DNA from: Benincasa hispida
Taxonomy: Eukaryota > Streptophyta > Magnoliopsida > Cucurbitales > Cucurbitaceae
Length of the DNA: 64,000 nucleotides
Direction of reading: 5' to 3'
NCBI RefSeq assembly: GCF_009727055.1
Contig: NC_052357.1
Location: forward strand, 6,400,881 to 6,464,880
In this document: positions 12,778 to 23,157 of the stretch, piece after piece
Numbering within the stretch: position 1 is the stretch's first letter
Layout: each line of letters opens with the position of its first letter
Program-made: the position numbers and the translations under genes
The notes under the pieces: model-generated
What the model was told of the DNA's origin: nothing
Databases searched by the model: none
The model's input: the letters and a program-made list of their open reading frames with translations, nothing else

Positions 12778-14578
12778 TGATAACTTGTAGAAATACAAGT
12801 TATTTATGCCACCTTATCTAGATTTTGCAGCTAAAAGTTAGTAAATATGCGCCGAATTGTATGAAAATTAGTTTAGAATTACAATAATTAGAAATGATAG
12901 CAATTACACCCACTAACACCATAAAGATGGACGACAAGCCGAATTCTACTCTGTTTTGCAGGAGACCAAGTCACTGCTTACGCTCAAGGCTCACGAGAGA
13001 CTAATCAACGCATCTCTGTCACATTGCGCCCGTCAATCAACAATGAAGAGACGATTACCGCAATGACGGCGCAATGCAACAGTCGATCCAGAGCTACCTT
13101 TCAACCGCATTTGGTAATAAAAACAACACCGCACGCAGATTCAAGATTGAAAGATGCAACTGAGCAATGCAAAAATGGCAGATGAAAACATGTGTACAAC
13201 TAACGGTTGTGCAGAGACGGTCTGATTGCATAACAGAAGGAATAATATCCCTCCATCTTCGGAATTACCATAACAATCAGTGGGGACTACAAGGCAGGAG
13301 TCAAAGACATGCATCTATAAATACCCCACAGATTTCAGAGAAAACTTATGCTACCGGATACGGGGTAAGTGCTGCAAAATTGTTGAGAGAAAAGGCTGAG
13401 CTGAGTGCTTAAGTGAAGAAATCTGGGAAGAAGACGAAATAAGGCCAAGAAATCTAATCTGCCAAACACTCGATTGAAAGCTCTATGTAAAGATCCCTGC
13501 TACCGGTGGAGAAGGCCTGAGAGGGAAGCTCTTCCTACCATCAAATCCATCTTATCCGGCAAGCAGATCTCAATCGAATCAGTGCCAAGACATTGGCACT
13601 TGTTTGTATCTGCTATCTCTTTCATCGTTGTATTTCCCTGTCTCTTTACCTCTTCATTCACACCATGTATCAGATGCTTAATAAAGATACTAAATGTTTC
13701 GATAGCTTTCATTATCATTTTCTGTCTATTTCCATTCACCCGTCAATCACTTTCTTCATGATGTCTTCTTAATACCCTGATAAGCAATATGAATTAACCA
13801 AGTACTTAAACTGTGTTAAAGATATAAAATGTGTTTAGCTAAGGCATGCTAGACGGCATCTTCACCTGTGATTGAAAAAGTAAAGATGTCATTTTGATCT
13901 ATCGAGAGAAGGTCAGAAGAATGCGTTAACTAAAGCGAGTAGTATTTCCAGACATGGAAGCAACCTTGCGTTCATTACGTTAGTCTCTGTTTCACCACAG
14001 ATATGTGGGAGCACGGCCAATCACTAAAAGGTGTACGCCAAGAGAAGAGTGGAACAACATTTGTAGCTTCAACGCAATTGAAAACTTGTGTTGTTATATT
14101 CTTTGTCTTTGTCTTTCTATTCTGTTCATAAGACTTGCCGCTGCATTCCATGTTCTTTGTATAACTTCCACAGCTAGCTTGACCCCAGCATCTTGTAACA
14201 TGAAGCCTGTATTTTGTATCATCTAGCTTAGGTTATTGTATTTTTATTTTATTATCGCACCTTTACTGCTTTACTTTACTTTATTGAAATTTATATACCT
14301 GTACAAACCAAACTTTTAAAGATTGAAAACCTGGTCGCATATATCATGAACATATCACAATAACCTAAATCAGTCCCCGTGTTCGACCTCGGATCACACC
14401 GAGAAACTTGCAATGGAATTACACTTGGTTCCATCGTAAGAAAATTTGTGACAACGCATGACATACTACGTGAACATCCATAATTAACGCATATCTAGTG
14501 GTAGTATCGCATCATTTCGAGCATAGAACATCATCAATCATACATCTCAGCGTTAGCGTATATATAAAACATCCAACA
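12778..14578 (+). mobile_element. Family A solo LTR (A4)
   Basis: It begins TGATAACTTGTAGAAATAC at 12778 and ends ATCCAACA at 14578, 1801 bp. It is flanked by a perfect 5-bp repeat CCTTG (12773-12777 and 14579-14583). The 'CCCCGTGTTCGACCTCGG' block near 14375 matches the other family A LTRs. Only LTR sequence is present. The first 24 bases form a perfect 10-bp stem with a GAAA loop. Confidence 0.85.
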
Positions 14579-17500
14579 CCTTGCATTTTAATGTGTCTCA
14601 CAATTTGAAAGAATTAGGGAAGGGTCGTTTCATTTTTGTATCGAGAATGAAGTGTTTCAAGAGATAAGAGAATTAAGGATACCCACTAGAAAGACTAACG
14701 CAATCCATAATGAGGTACCGGAAAATACAACATTTTTGTTACCCAACCAACCATCAGAAGAAACAAATACAACAGGCACATTAATCAATAAGATTGTTGA
14801 AGTAACAATCAATGCATTGAAGGAGCAAAGAGACTTGAAGAAGTTCATGATAAGGTCTGTGGATAACTATCCTAGCTCTACCGTATCTTTTGTTTCATTT
14901 CTTTTGGAACAATCACGAACACTTTTTTTTATTATTATTATGGATCTACTACCAAAAACTCAATGCATAATCTTAGCATTCAATGTGTAGACTTTGGATA
15001 GATGAGCCAGTTACAATAGAACGTCCTGCTACTGACACTTGAAAAGGCTGCATTCAAGGTCTCGTCATTTTAGTGATTGTCTGCTCCTTTCTTTACTTAT
15101 TTAGGGCTTCCCATTGCTTTCTTGAGTCTGGTCTTCAAAGCCTTGTGTTCATTCTCAGCCCTCCAGTCAGGAATTTGTGAAGATGCTAATAGGGCGAGAA
15201 TCGAAGTAAAGGACCTTTTGTTTAAGAAATGGAATGTCTAATGTTTTTCACCTGGAGAACTAATTGAATTGTTACGAGTGGAACAAACAGGATGCTTTGG
15301 AAGAAGTGATCATGCAAGGGGAATGCATGCTATTTCCATTTCTTCACATCCCACCCAACCCAGCTATGTTGTCTCGTAGATAGCAAGGTTAGTTAATTGT
15401 TGCTCATGACAAGGGAAGGAAAATCCTCCTTCGCCTGCACCTTGTTCTCGGACCTCGATGAGGAAGGAAAATGCTTTTAGAGATTGCGAATCCTAGACTT
15501 GATCTTTAATCCCACACCGGTTAATGATGCGATGGAAGAAGTTTCTCTTTTGTTATTTTTTCATCAATGCTGGCCTAATCGAGGCTCGTCCCCTAGAAAC
15601 TAGTATAAGTTTCTTACCTTAGGAAGATGTATGCGTAGGCTCTTCCTTTAACTTGCTTTCTTACTCTCTTGCTCTTTGCTCCCAACCAGAGGAAAAGAAA
15701 GCAAACGTGATTCCCGTAGTAGTGGCAAGCAAAATGGGAGCAGCCTAAACTGTGAAAACGAGGACGAAGAGGATGAACATTTTCTTTTTTCTATCCATCC
15801 AGAAGGATGCCTCTCCAAGGTGCATTTTGTTGTGTTACATGAGATTTAGGATATTCCACGCTCTATTGCATGGCACCTTTCGCTCATCCATTTCATCTGC
15901 CCGTCCAGATGCGATTTCCTCTATCCCATATCCCTCTCTATCTCTCTCGACCCATTCACCAAAGTATGTTGGGTTGGAATCTGTTGCTTCAATATTGAAA
16001 CTCTTCTCTTTCCTATTCTTCCGGCTCGATGTTAACTAAAGTCCAAAGGACAACCAAGGTTTTCCAGTTATGCTTCAGATGATTCCCCATATAGATCAAC
16101 TCAGTTCCCATTCTTTTCCGATGCACTTGTCAAAAGTCGGCATGAAAGCTAAGGCTTTGAGCAGCAAAAGATTAAGGATAAGCTGCAAAAGCTAGCCCTT
16201 CGAAATTTTGCGAGACTCTATATCACGGGAAAGGGTGGAAGAGAGATAGGGCAACTACCTTTGAGGCCCTACCCAACCTATCTCAACCAACACCCAGACC
16301 CTTCTTTCTTCTTCTGCTATGCCCTGAGAAAGTCACCGGTGGATGTTGAAGGTTGTGTATGGCTTTCTAAAGAAGACAGACAACAACTAGCAGTGAACAA
16401 GCATGCTTCTGTTCCATTACTTTTTTCGCTCATTCAGTGAAAATCATGGTGTTAGAGCAACAAGTCGTACTCGTAGGTCTCTAGACTCACTAGACCTCCA
16501 ACCCAGACTCAGCTACTTAGAGCACCAACACTTATCAGAGATTTAACCCTGCTATAGCATGGTGGGAAGATGAAGTCAGTCTCAAGAAAAGGCCGCACAA
16601 TAGGAACATCGCAATGTTACAAAATCTCAAAGTTGTTTTGAGTTAAATACAGTCATAATACCTGCTAACACAGCTATGTAGGGGAAAGGAAGGAGTCTAG
16701 GATGTACCAGAGAGGGTGAACCAAGCCAAGCCCCTTGACCTGACTTATTTTATCTACGATTCATTGGAACAAAAAAAACCTGGCTAGGTACTGACCAAGC
16801 CAGGCTGTCGAAATGTTCGCCCTTGTCCAGGAAGAAAAGAGAAAAATGCCATTAGCCTATTCGCCCCTGAGAAGAGATTCTAAATCCAATAGCTAACTAC
16901 AATTCCCTTTTGCAATTAAGGCTTACCCAAACTCAAGCAAGGGTAGCGGTTGTTGCTCACTCGACATAATCATACGAGGTCACAATTCACCTAACAAGAT
17001 CATCGAGAGTGAACAAGAATTGGGGATTGGATGTGAGCGAAATTCCCGCCAATGGTTGAGATGTTCAGCTGACTCCGTCCCCCTTTGTGGGGGTCCAGAC
17101 CCTACGAGTGAGCAGAAAAAGGAGGAGGAAAGAGATCCTGGTGAACCGTCATAATTAGTGAACAAGTGTAAGCGTCACTTCTCGACAGTATGGAGAATTG
17201 ACCACACCAAAATGCCTTCTATATGCTAATACACAAAAAATCATACCTACCACACACAGAAGAAAGCATCAGAGATGGTGATCGTTTGGAACAGGGAAAA
17301 TAAAAGATTCTTATGATTGATAGCTCTCTTCTTTAAAGATTATGTCGTAGAAGCTGAAATCAAGAGGTTTTGAAAGAAAAAAAAATGTGGATTATGATCC
17401 AAGCCGATTTTTTCATTTTGGTGCGAAAGGCTTCTCGCAGGTCCTTTTTCAAGCCTTCCAAGGGGCAGGAAGGAGTTGTCACCATCTTTGATGGAATTGA

Positions 17501-18500
17501 TGATCGAGAATGTCTTTAGCCAACCATGCTTTGAAGCAATAGCCTTGCTTTAGGTCCTTCGGTGTGTAATCAACATGTTGCTAGCTTCAACCTGGTGGAA
17601 TAAGAATCATTGATTCCCTTTATTGTCTATTTCTTATTCATTCAGAGCATTCGGCCAATACGTCTTTTGAGTTGCGAGGTACCATTACGAGCTCAATATA
17701 TACAAGTGTTATTCAATGAAATAACTTGAATTTCAAATCATTCACTTGCTTTAACTACTCATGCTATAGATTTGGAAGCATCAACTCCATTCCTGTGGGC
17801 TTTTAAGGAGCGGGAGAAATGGCTTGTTGTTTTACGTGGTTTCCTAGCTTTATATGGGTGTATATATAGGCTTCATTGAGAATACCAAAGACAACAACAG
17901 GTTTCGCACGTCCTATGAGGGAGGAAGGGTTCTAGGATACCTCGAGGCCTTTTTCGTATATTTCATCATTAGCACACAATCCATCCCGAACTTGAAGGAA
18001 CAAAACTCATTGTCTCGCTATGCTTTGATGACGCTACAGATGTTGAATCACAAAAATGAGGGGAAAATTCAGGGCCGACGAGGTCACTTTCTTATCCGAA
18101 AAGGAATGCCACTAGTTCCATTATCAGCTTGCTTCTCCTAATGCCAACACCAATCTGAAGGTCGTTTGCTCACTTAACTTGCATTGGCAACGTCGGCCTA
18201 TCTATATCCATCGTAAGAGACCAATTGCCTTAGTTAGAAGGAAAGCGTTCTCAAGCATAGCTTTCTAAGTAGAATATGAAATCCCAGCAATTACCAGGTG
18301 ATCCATTAACTAATCTTTCTGACAACTACTCAGCTTCCAAGGTGTCATGTGAAGCTGCTACCCGAAAAGACTAATCAATGGTTTGACTCTGAAAAGACAC
18401 GTTGAAAATAAAAGAAAATGAATGTAAATACATTTAGGTAATAGAACTTGAAGATGAACCCTATAAAGAAAAGTAAAGTGCTTCGCCCTTTAAGAGGTTG
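14579..18500. other. Probable organelle-derived DNA, third segment
   Basis: This long stretch is poor in simple repeats and has many short open frames on both strands (for example 14652-14990, 15752-16039, 17854-18141). None matches a protein I can name. A block at 16960-17067 recurs in diverged form at 22151-22257. I see no tRNA, rRNA or intact mitochondrial gene. Organelle origin is inferred from texture and from the rbcL remnant farther left. Confidence 0.35.
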
Positions 18501-18506
18501 ACATTG

Positions 18507-18625
18507 CATATTCACATAGCCATTAAGTATTTAGAGGGTTTCGTGATTTGCTGAATAAGGCATAATCTTCTCAATCAAGATTTCGTATTCATTTCACATA
18601 AATACTTATGGCTATTTGAATAGTC
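18507..18625. repeat. Inverted repeat (hairpin) about 119 bp
   Basis: 'ATTCACATAGCCATTAAGTATTTA' near 18508-18531 is repeated in inverted, slightly diverged form near 18597-18625 ('TAAATACTTATGGCTATTTGAATAG'). The stem is about 25 bp with a loop of about 65 bases. It could be a small MITE or an organelle-type transcript-end hairpin. No gene ends here, so its role is unknown. Confidence 0.55.
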
Positions 18626-19029
18626 TGGGAGTTTGGGGTTTATAGGCCCAATAGGTGAGGAGACTGTGCAGTGTCACTTGCTGCTTATGTGAATATGTAG
18701 TGTCAGCCAAATGTTCTGTTGCGCAGCATTGCAACGCTGCGATTGCAGCGTCGCGATGCTGTGTCCTAATTTTGGCTTCTTTTTTTTGTTAAAGCTAACC
18801 TAAAAGAAAAATAAAACAAAATATATATCCTAAATATAAAAAGGGAAAGGGAAATAAAAATCTATCCTAATAAAACAAAAAAAGGAAAATATTTTAAAAC
18901 CTAGCTACCTCTAGGAAGCGCAAATTTTTAACATCGGTTGCTCGACGTGACCAGTCCTCTATCAAGGTACAAAGAAATTATCGAATTTCTCTAGTTCTTT
19001 CTTAGATGAGTCGATATGGCCCAATAAAG

Positions 19030-19979
19030 TCATAAGGGTTCCCATCTTTTGAAAAGAACCAGACAGGTCGAATTTTGTATTTTAATTTTTGTAAAAGGAA
19101 ATAAAATAAAAGACTTCGGGACTGGCTCAATTGAAAATAAAGATTTTGACTCAATTAACTCGTGAGGTGAAGGTGAGCAAAATTCAAAAATAAGAGAAAT
19201 ACCAGGACACGGACCAGGACGAGGCTTGGGAGCCTCTGACTCTTTTATCTGAGATTCTTCCAAATTAAGTCCATACTCATACTTAACCTCACAAACTTAC
19301 TCTTGGCATGGCAGAAGATGAACATCGTCATCTGAATCGGTCCACAGATATTCCATCACAAGGTCGGCCTCAGTGCCACAGATGCGGGATGGCTCTAAAT
19401 GATTTCCTGCACACTCAAAAAAATCATTAGTACGTTCACAATTTAAATAATCCAATGCCTTACCCTAATCAGAAATATTAGGAACCAGCTTCTCTGCGAA
19501 ATTAATGATGCTTGTAACTTCGCTGCACAACTTGGTATCCTCAGAAGATGATTCCCAAGACTCCTCCAGTTTCCTAACTGATTCAGCGATCTGAGCGAAT
19601 TGGTCACTCATACTCTAAAGCTCAGCTCTAACCTCACGTTCAAAATAGAGATCATCTTGCTGGAGACTGTTGGGTTCTTGATAATAGTAGGGACATTCCT
19701 GCACAAACTCACTAGAGCGATTAGAAAATTCCCTAACTATATCCTCTAAAGAAATACCTAAATTGGCATATTGATATGGCATCGACAATAACGTTTGGCT
19801 AGCCAACTCCCAAGGAGGATAGTATTCGCACTTAAGAACATGCGAATTCTAAATGTGCATATTAGCCATGACTTGTACAATAGAGGTTAGTTTAGAAATT
19901 TGATCTCTCTTACCTCTGGTGTTTCCCATTGTTCCGTGTATCTCTCTTGAAGCGCATAAATGTTTAAATTTTCTGCCAT
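19030..19979 (-). pseudogene. Decayed gag-like open frame of the gypsy-like element
   Basis: From ATG at 19929 (MGNTRGKRDQIS...) a single frame runs to the stop at 19030, about 300 codons. It is broken by four internal stops near 19848, 19615, 19467 and 19298 (TAG, TAG, TAG, TAA). Each is one substitution from a Gln codon. A frame-shifted leader encodes MAENLNIYALQERY from 19979. The translation is acidic and rich in Ser/Glu (DSDDD, ESSSED). It ends with a basic, aromatic stretch (FPFTKIKI, FKRWEP). I see no zinc knuckle and no protease. Its place after the LTR and primer site says gag, but I cannot assign a family domain. Confidence 0.55.
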
Positions 19980-20069
19980 TGAAAAACAAGTAGACACAAA
20001 AGAAAGAAAATATTTTTAACGTTTTTAAAATTTAACAGTCAACTCTAACTAAAAGATATTAATTGGCTT

Positions 20070-20090
20070 GCTTCCTCGACTGTGGCGTCA
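20070..20090 (-). other. Candidate tRNA primer-binding site
   Basis: The minus strand reads TGACGCCACAGTCGAGGAAG directly after the LTR. The usual Athila/Tat site, complementary to the 3' end of a tRNA (often Asp), begins TGGCGCC and ends in a G-rich GGGGAA-like stretch. The spacing and the GCC...GGAAG core fit, with several substitutions. Confidence 0.45.
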
Positions 20091-20091
20091 T

Positions 20092-21738
20092 TTTTTACAG
20101 TACCAAAACCTACGTCGTTAATAAGCTTCAGTTCTGGTCAAAAGAAAAATTTATAATTATCGAACTAATCCTATCACTACTAAAACGTAGAAATAGTGGT
20201 AAGTGCAGGGTCGAACCACGGAGAAGCGAAGAATTAATTTCTTTTGGGATAGATTTGACCGTGAAAAAACAGTAAAAATGGGTTTTGGTTTGTGGTTTTG
20301 AGATTGAAAACATACAGGTAAAAAGTAAAGTGCGATGGGTATATGAAACGATGACGGATTTGTTTAGTTCTCAGATCGAGTACCCATTCAATGTACACTA
20401 AATCATTGTTTTCAGCCAAAATATCCTAGATTTGAATTATGCATGCATAGCTACTAAATCGGCGCGAATTAACTAATCTCTATAAGCCCGAAAATCAATT
20501 AATCTAAATCGATCAAGCGTCCTAATTCGTAGTCGAGGTTGGAAAGTCGTGCCCTAACTATCCTACATGCTTCTAGATGCAATTGGGTCCTCAGCGACCA
20601 TAAAGAACTAGAAACACATGCATTAAGATTCAGGATTCAACTATGTTGATTAGATGTCATGAAAGTCGTGTTCAAATAATCAATATGTTCCTTAAATCTG
20701 GACTAAACGTGCGATGCAAAGATTCAAGACCAACCTATAAACCTAAGCATGCTCATCTAATCTGTGCCATAAGGGTAAATTCAAAGCATGGATGATACAA
20801 GGATGCGTGCGAGCTTAGATTTAACTAGCAAAGACATGCATTCATGATAAGGGCGTCAATCCACATATAAAAGAAAATCTAAATCAGACAAGGTTTAAGA
20901 AAAACATAATTCTAGATAAAAGCATAAAAATTGAACTGAAACTCGTCAAAATACAAAAAATGCTTAATCCAAGAACTAATTAAAAGATTACCTCATTGAT
21001 TCATGGATAAACTAATGAGATACAATCCAATACATGCTTATAATCCGAAAATAAAATAAATCTAAACTAAGGACACTAAAAATTAAAGGGAATAGAAGAA
21101 GGAAGAAAGCCTGACTTCGGCCTCCATGCTTCAGCTCCAAGAGTCGGCCTAAACCCCCCAAAATTCAACCTCTTTAACCTAGGGTTGAGGAGAGGTATTT
21201 ATAGGAATCCATTGCAGCATTGCAACGCTTGGAATAGCATTGCAATGCTCACTTACGTGCGCACCCCATACTCTTCCATCAAATGCTGTAGCGTTGCAAC
21301 GCTCTAGAAAGGCGTTGCAACATTGAGCGTTTTATCCACAAGCATTGGGCTGAAGCGTTGCGATGCATTGTAACGCTTGTGTTGGTGAAAATCTGGAGCA
21401 TTGCAACGTTGCGCCCACTGCCAGAAACTCGCTACTCAATACTTGATCCTCATTCACTTGGTAGCGTTTTCTTGATTACTTGACAGCCTTTTACTCAATG
21501 GTGCTAGATGACTACCTCAAACTTGGTGAAACTCTATGGGTTTTTTATCTTTTCAACTCCTTTGAAGCCCGAATGTTCAAATTGATTCCAAATTGCTTCA
21601 AATTAACTCCGTTCTGCACCAAATGATTAGTTCTACCTCTTGATTGCTCGATACCTACAAAATTGAGAAATAAACACATAAAATCCACTAACGAGCCCGA
21701 ATTAAGCTAGGAATATTAGGTCTTTTTTAGAGCTAACA
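20092..21738 (-). repeat. 5' LTR of the gypsy-like element
   Basis: The LTR starts at a clear TGTTAG at 21738, with flank TGATC to its right. Its end is placed just before the primer site, near 20092. No clean CA terminus is visible there, so that boundary is approximate. It contains the palindrome cluster at 21208-21420. Confidence 0.55.
21208..21420. repeat. Cluster of GCGTTGCAACGC-type palindromes
   Basis: At least six variants of AGCGTTGCAACGCT occur within about 210 bases of the LTR. One is a perfect 14-bp palindrome at 21290-21303. Others are half-matched, such as GCATTGCAACGCT, GCATTGCAATGCT and GCGTTGCAACATT. Two more occur near 18726-18765, close to the other end of the element. Confidence 0.7.
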
Positions 21739-22560
21739 TGATCCCTCCGAACTGTTATACTTCCACTGCATCAAAAAGACCATCTTGAGAAATAGCATAA
21801 TTTCTATTTTCCACCACTTGACCAACAGGATTTGCTGCAGTCGAGCTTGATGCTCCCGAAGACCTCGAAGGGGCCATCATTGTTTTACCATCTTCCATCT
21901 TTGCTTTCCTTTGCTTCTCTTGAGCTGAATGTGGGGTTGATCCCTTCCATTCTATAAGTGTGGTTAATTTAGCCATTTAAAGGCGGACTCTCCTACTTTA
22001 ACAGATAGCTATTACCAATCAAGCTTGAGAAAAGATAGGTTTTTGCCCATACTCAAAGTGGAGTTACCGTACAAACCTGAATATCTATAAAAACGAAGGA
22101 GGAAGAGCCTTAGACTTCCATCGAAGTTCCCACAGAGATAGGCCAAACCACCCGACACGATCGTACGAGGTCACAATTCACCCAACACGATCATCGGGGG
22201 TGAATAAGAATTGAGGATCAGATGCGGGCGAATTTCTCGCCAATGGCTGAGATGTTCATTTTCCGTCTCCTTCCTTTTTATATCTATATTGCGAGTTTAC
22301 AACTTTAATCTTTTACTAGTCTTCCCCTCACATGTTAAGACCGATCCTCCCTAGACTTTCAAGATGTGAAGTGAATGGTCTTTTCTAGTATCAGTTTATG
22401 TTCAGTCCTTGAAAGCCTTTAAGTAGCCTAGATCTTGATTTACCAGGTTCTCACTTGCCTTGCTCCATTTTCCTTGAAAGTAGGTAGATGATATCATCAT
22501 AGGTGCATGCAATAGGATCAACCTGTGGCCCAAGTGGTTAGGATGTTTCTGAATGCTTCT
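21739..22560. other. Unassigned segment, possibly organelle-derived, with a small unrecognised open frame
   Basis: The minus strand carries a 73-codon open frame at 21755-21976. It contains a Ser/Ala-rich middle (SRSSGASSSTAANP) and ends ISQDGLFDAVEV. I do not recognise it. The block at 22151-22257 is a diverged copy of 16960-17067. The rest resembles the organelle-like segments to the left. Confidence 0.3.
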
Positions 22561-23157
22561 ACTCCTTTGGTTCTATGAATCTTGGTTGACATTGCTAAGG
22601 AATAAGAAATCCGCATAGGAGCGGAAAGACCAATACAGATAGATAGAAAGCTAATATCATCCATACTTGTATCAACACCACTGCCATTTACAACCTCTTT
22701 TATTGTCTCATACAGATGTTCAGTAACATAACTCTCCCGTGCATTGTTGTCGTGTTTTCTAATGAGACTCCAATGGAAAAAAAATTCAGCTCCTTAACAT
22801 CAACTTCGCACATGGGTTGTTGTTCTCTCTCCGTGTTATTAAAAGTTATTTCTTGATGGATCTTATCAATACTTACAAAAATATATTATGCTCATACTCA
22901 GAAATGAAAAAATGGACATCATCGTCATCCACTACGCGTACTAGAGGAGAGTCAATATCCAACTTGTATTTCACCCTAATCTTTGTAAGTTTATATGCCA
23001 AATTACTCAATTCTGTATACATCAGTGTGCTCGAGACTGGCATACCCTTCAAGCAACCTCCATCATAACATTGCTCCATGTTGTCCCATGTACCACCATA
23101 TCGCATGAATAGATACTTCTTGTCCATGCTTTTAAAAAACATGCAGAAAGATAGCAG
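22560..23157 (-). pseudogene. MuDR-type (Mutator-like) transposase N-terminal fragment
   Basis: Reading from about 23142, the minus strand encodes a domain typical of the N terminus of plant MuDR/MULE transposases. It has an initial MRYGGTWD, then YDGGCLKGMPV, then a helix (TYTELSNLAYKL-like), KYKLDI, and the acidic VVDDDDVHFFI. A stop and frame changes follow after 22873. Coding-like sequence then continues in shifted frames (EREQQPMCEVDVKE, then ESYVTEHLYETIKEVV, then SMDDISFLSICIG) to about 22560. The zinc finger and the DDE catalytic core are absent. It is a dead fragment of a DNA transposon. The family call rests on motif memory. Confidence 0.55.

Larger units (their letters stand above)
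18700..21738 (-). mobile_element. Partial Ty3/gypsy-like retrotransposon (5' LTR, primer site, decayed gag)
   Basis: On the minus strand the order is: LTR starting TGTTAGCTCTAAAAAAGACC at 21738, a primer-binding-like site at 20070-20090, a leader, and a gag-like frame decayed by stops (19979 to 19030). The LTR contains the 'GGTTCGACCCTGCACTTACC' block near 20200, the motif found in Athila/Tat-type LTRs. No protease, reverse transcriptase or second LTR follows, so the 3' part is missing or never existed. The left boundary near 18700 is approximate. There the 'GCAGCATTGCAACGCTG' motif reappears. Confidence 0.6.
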
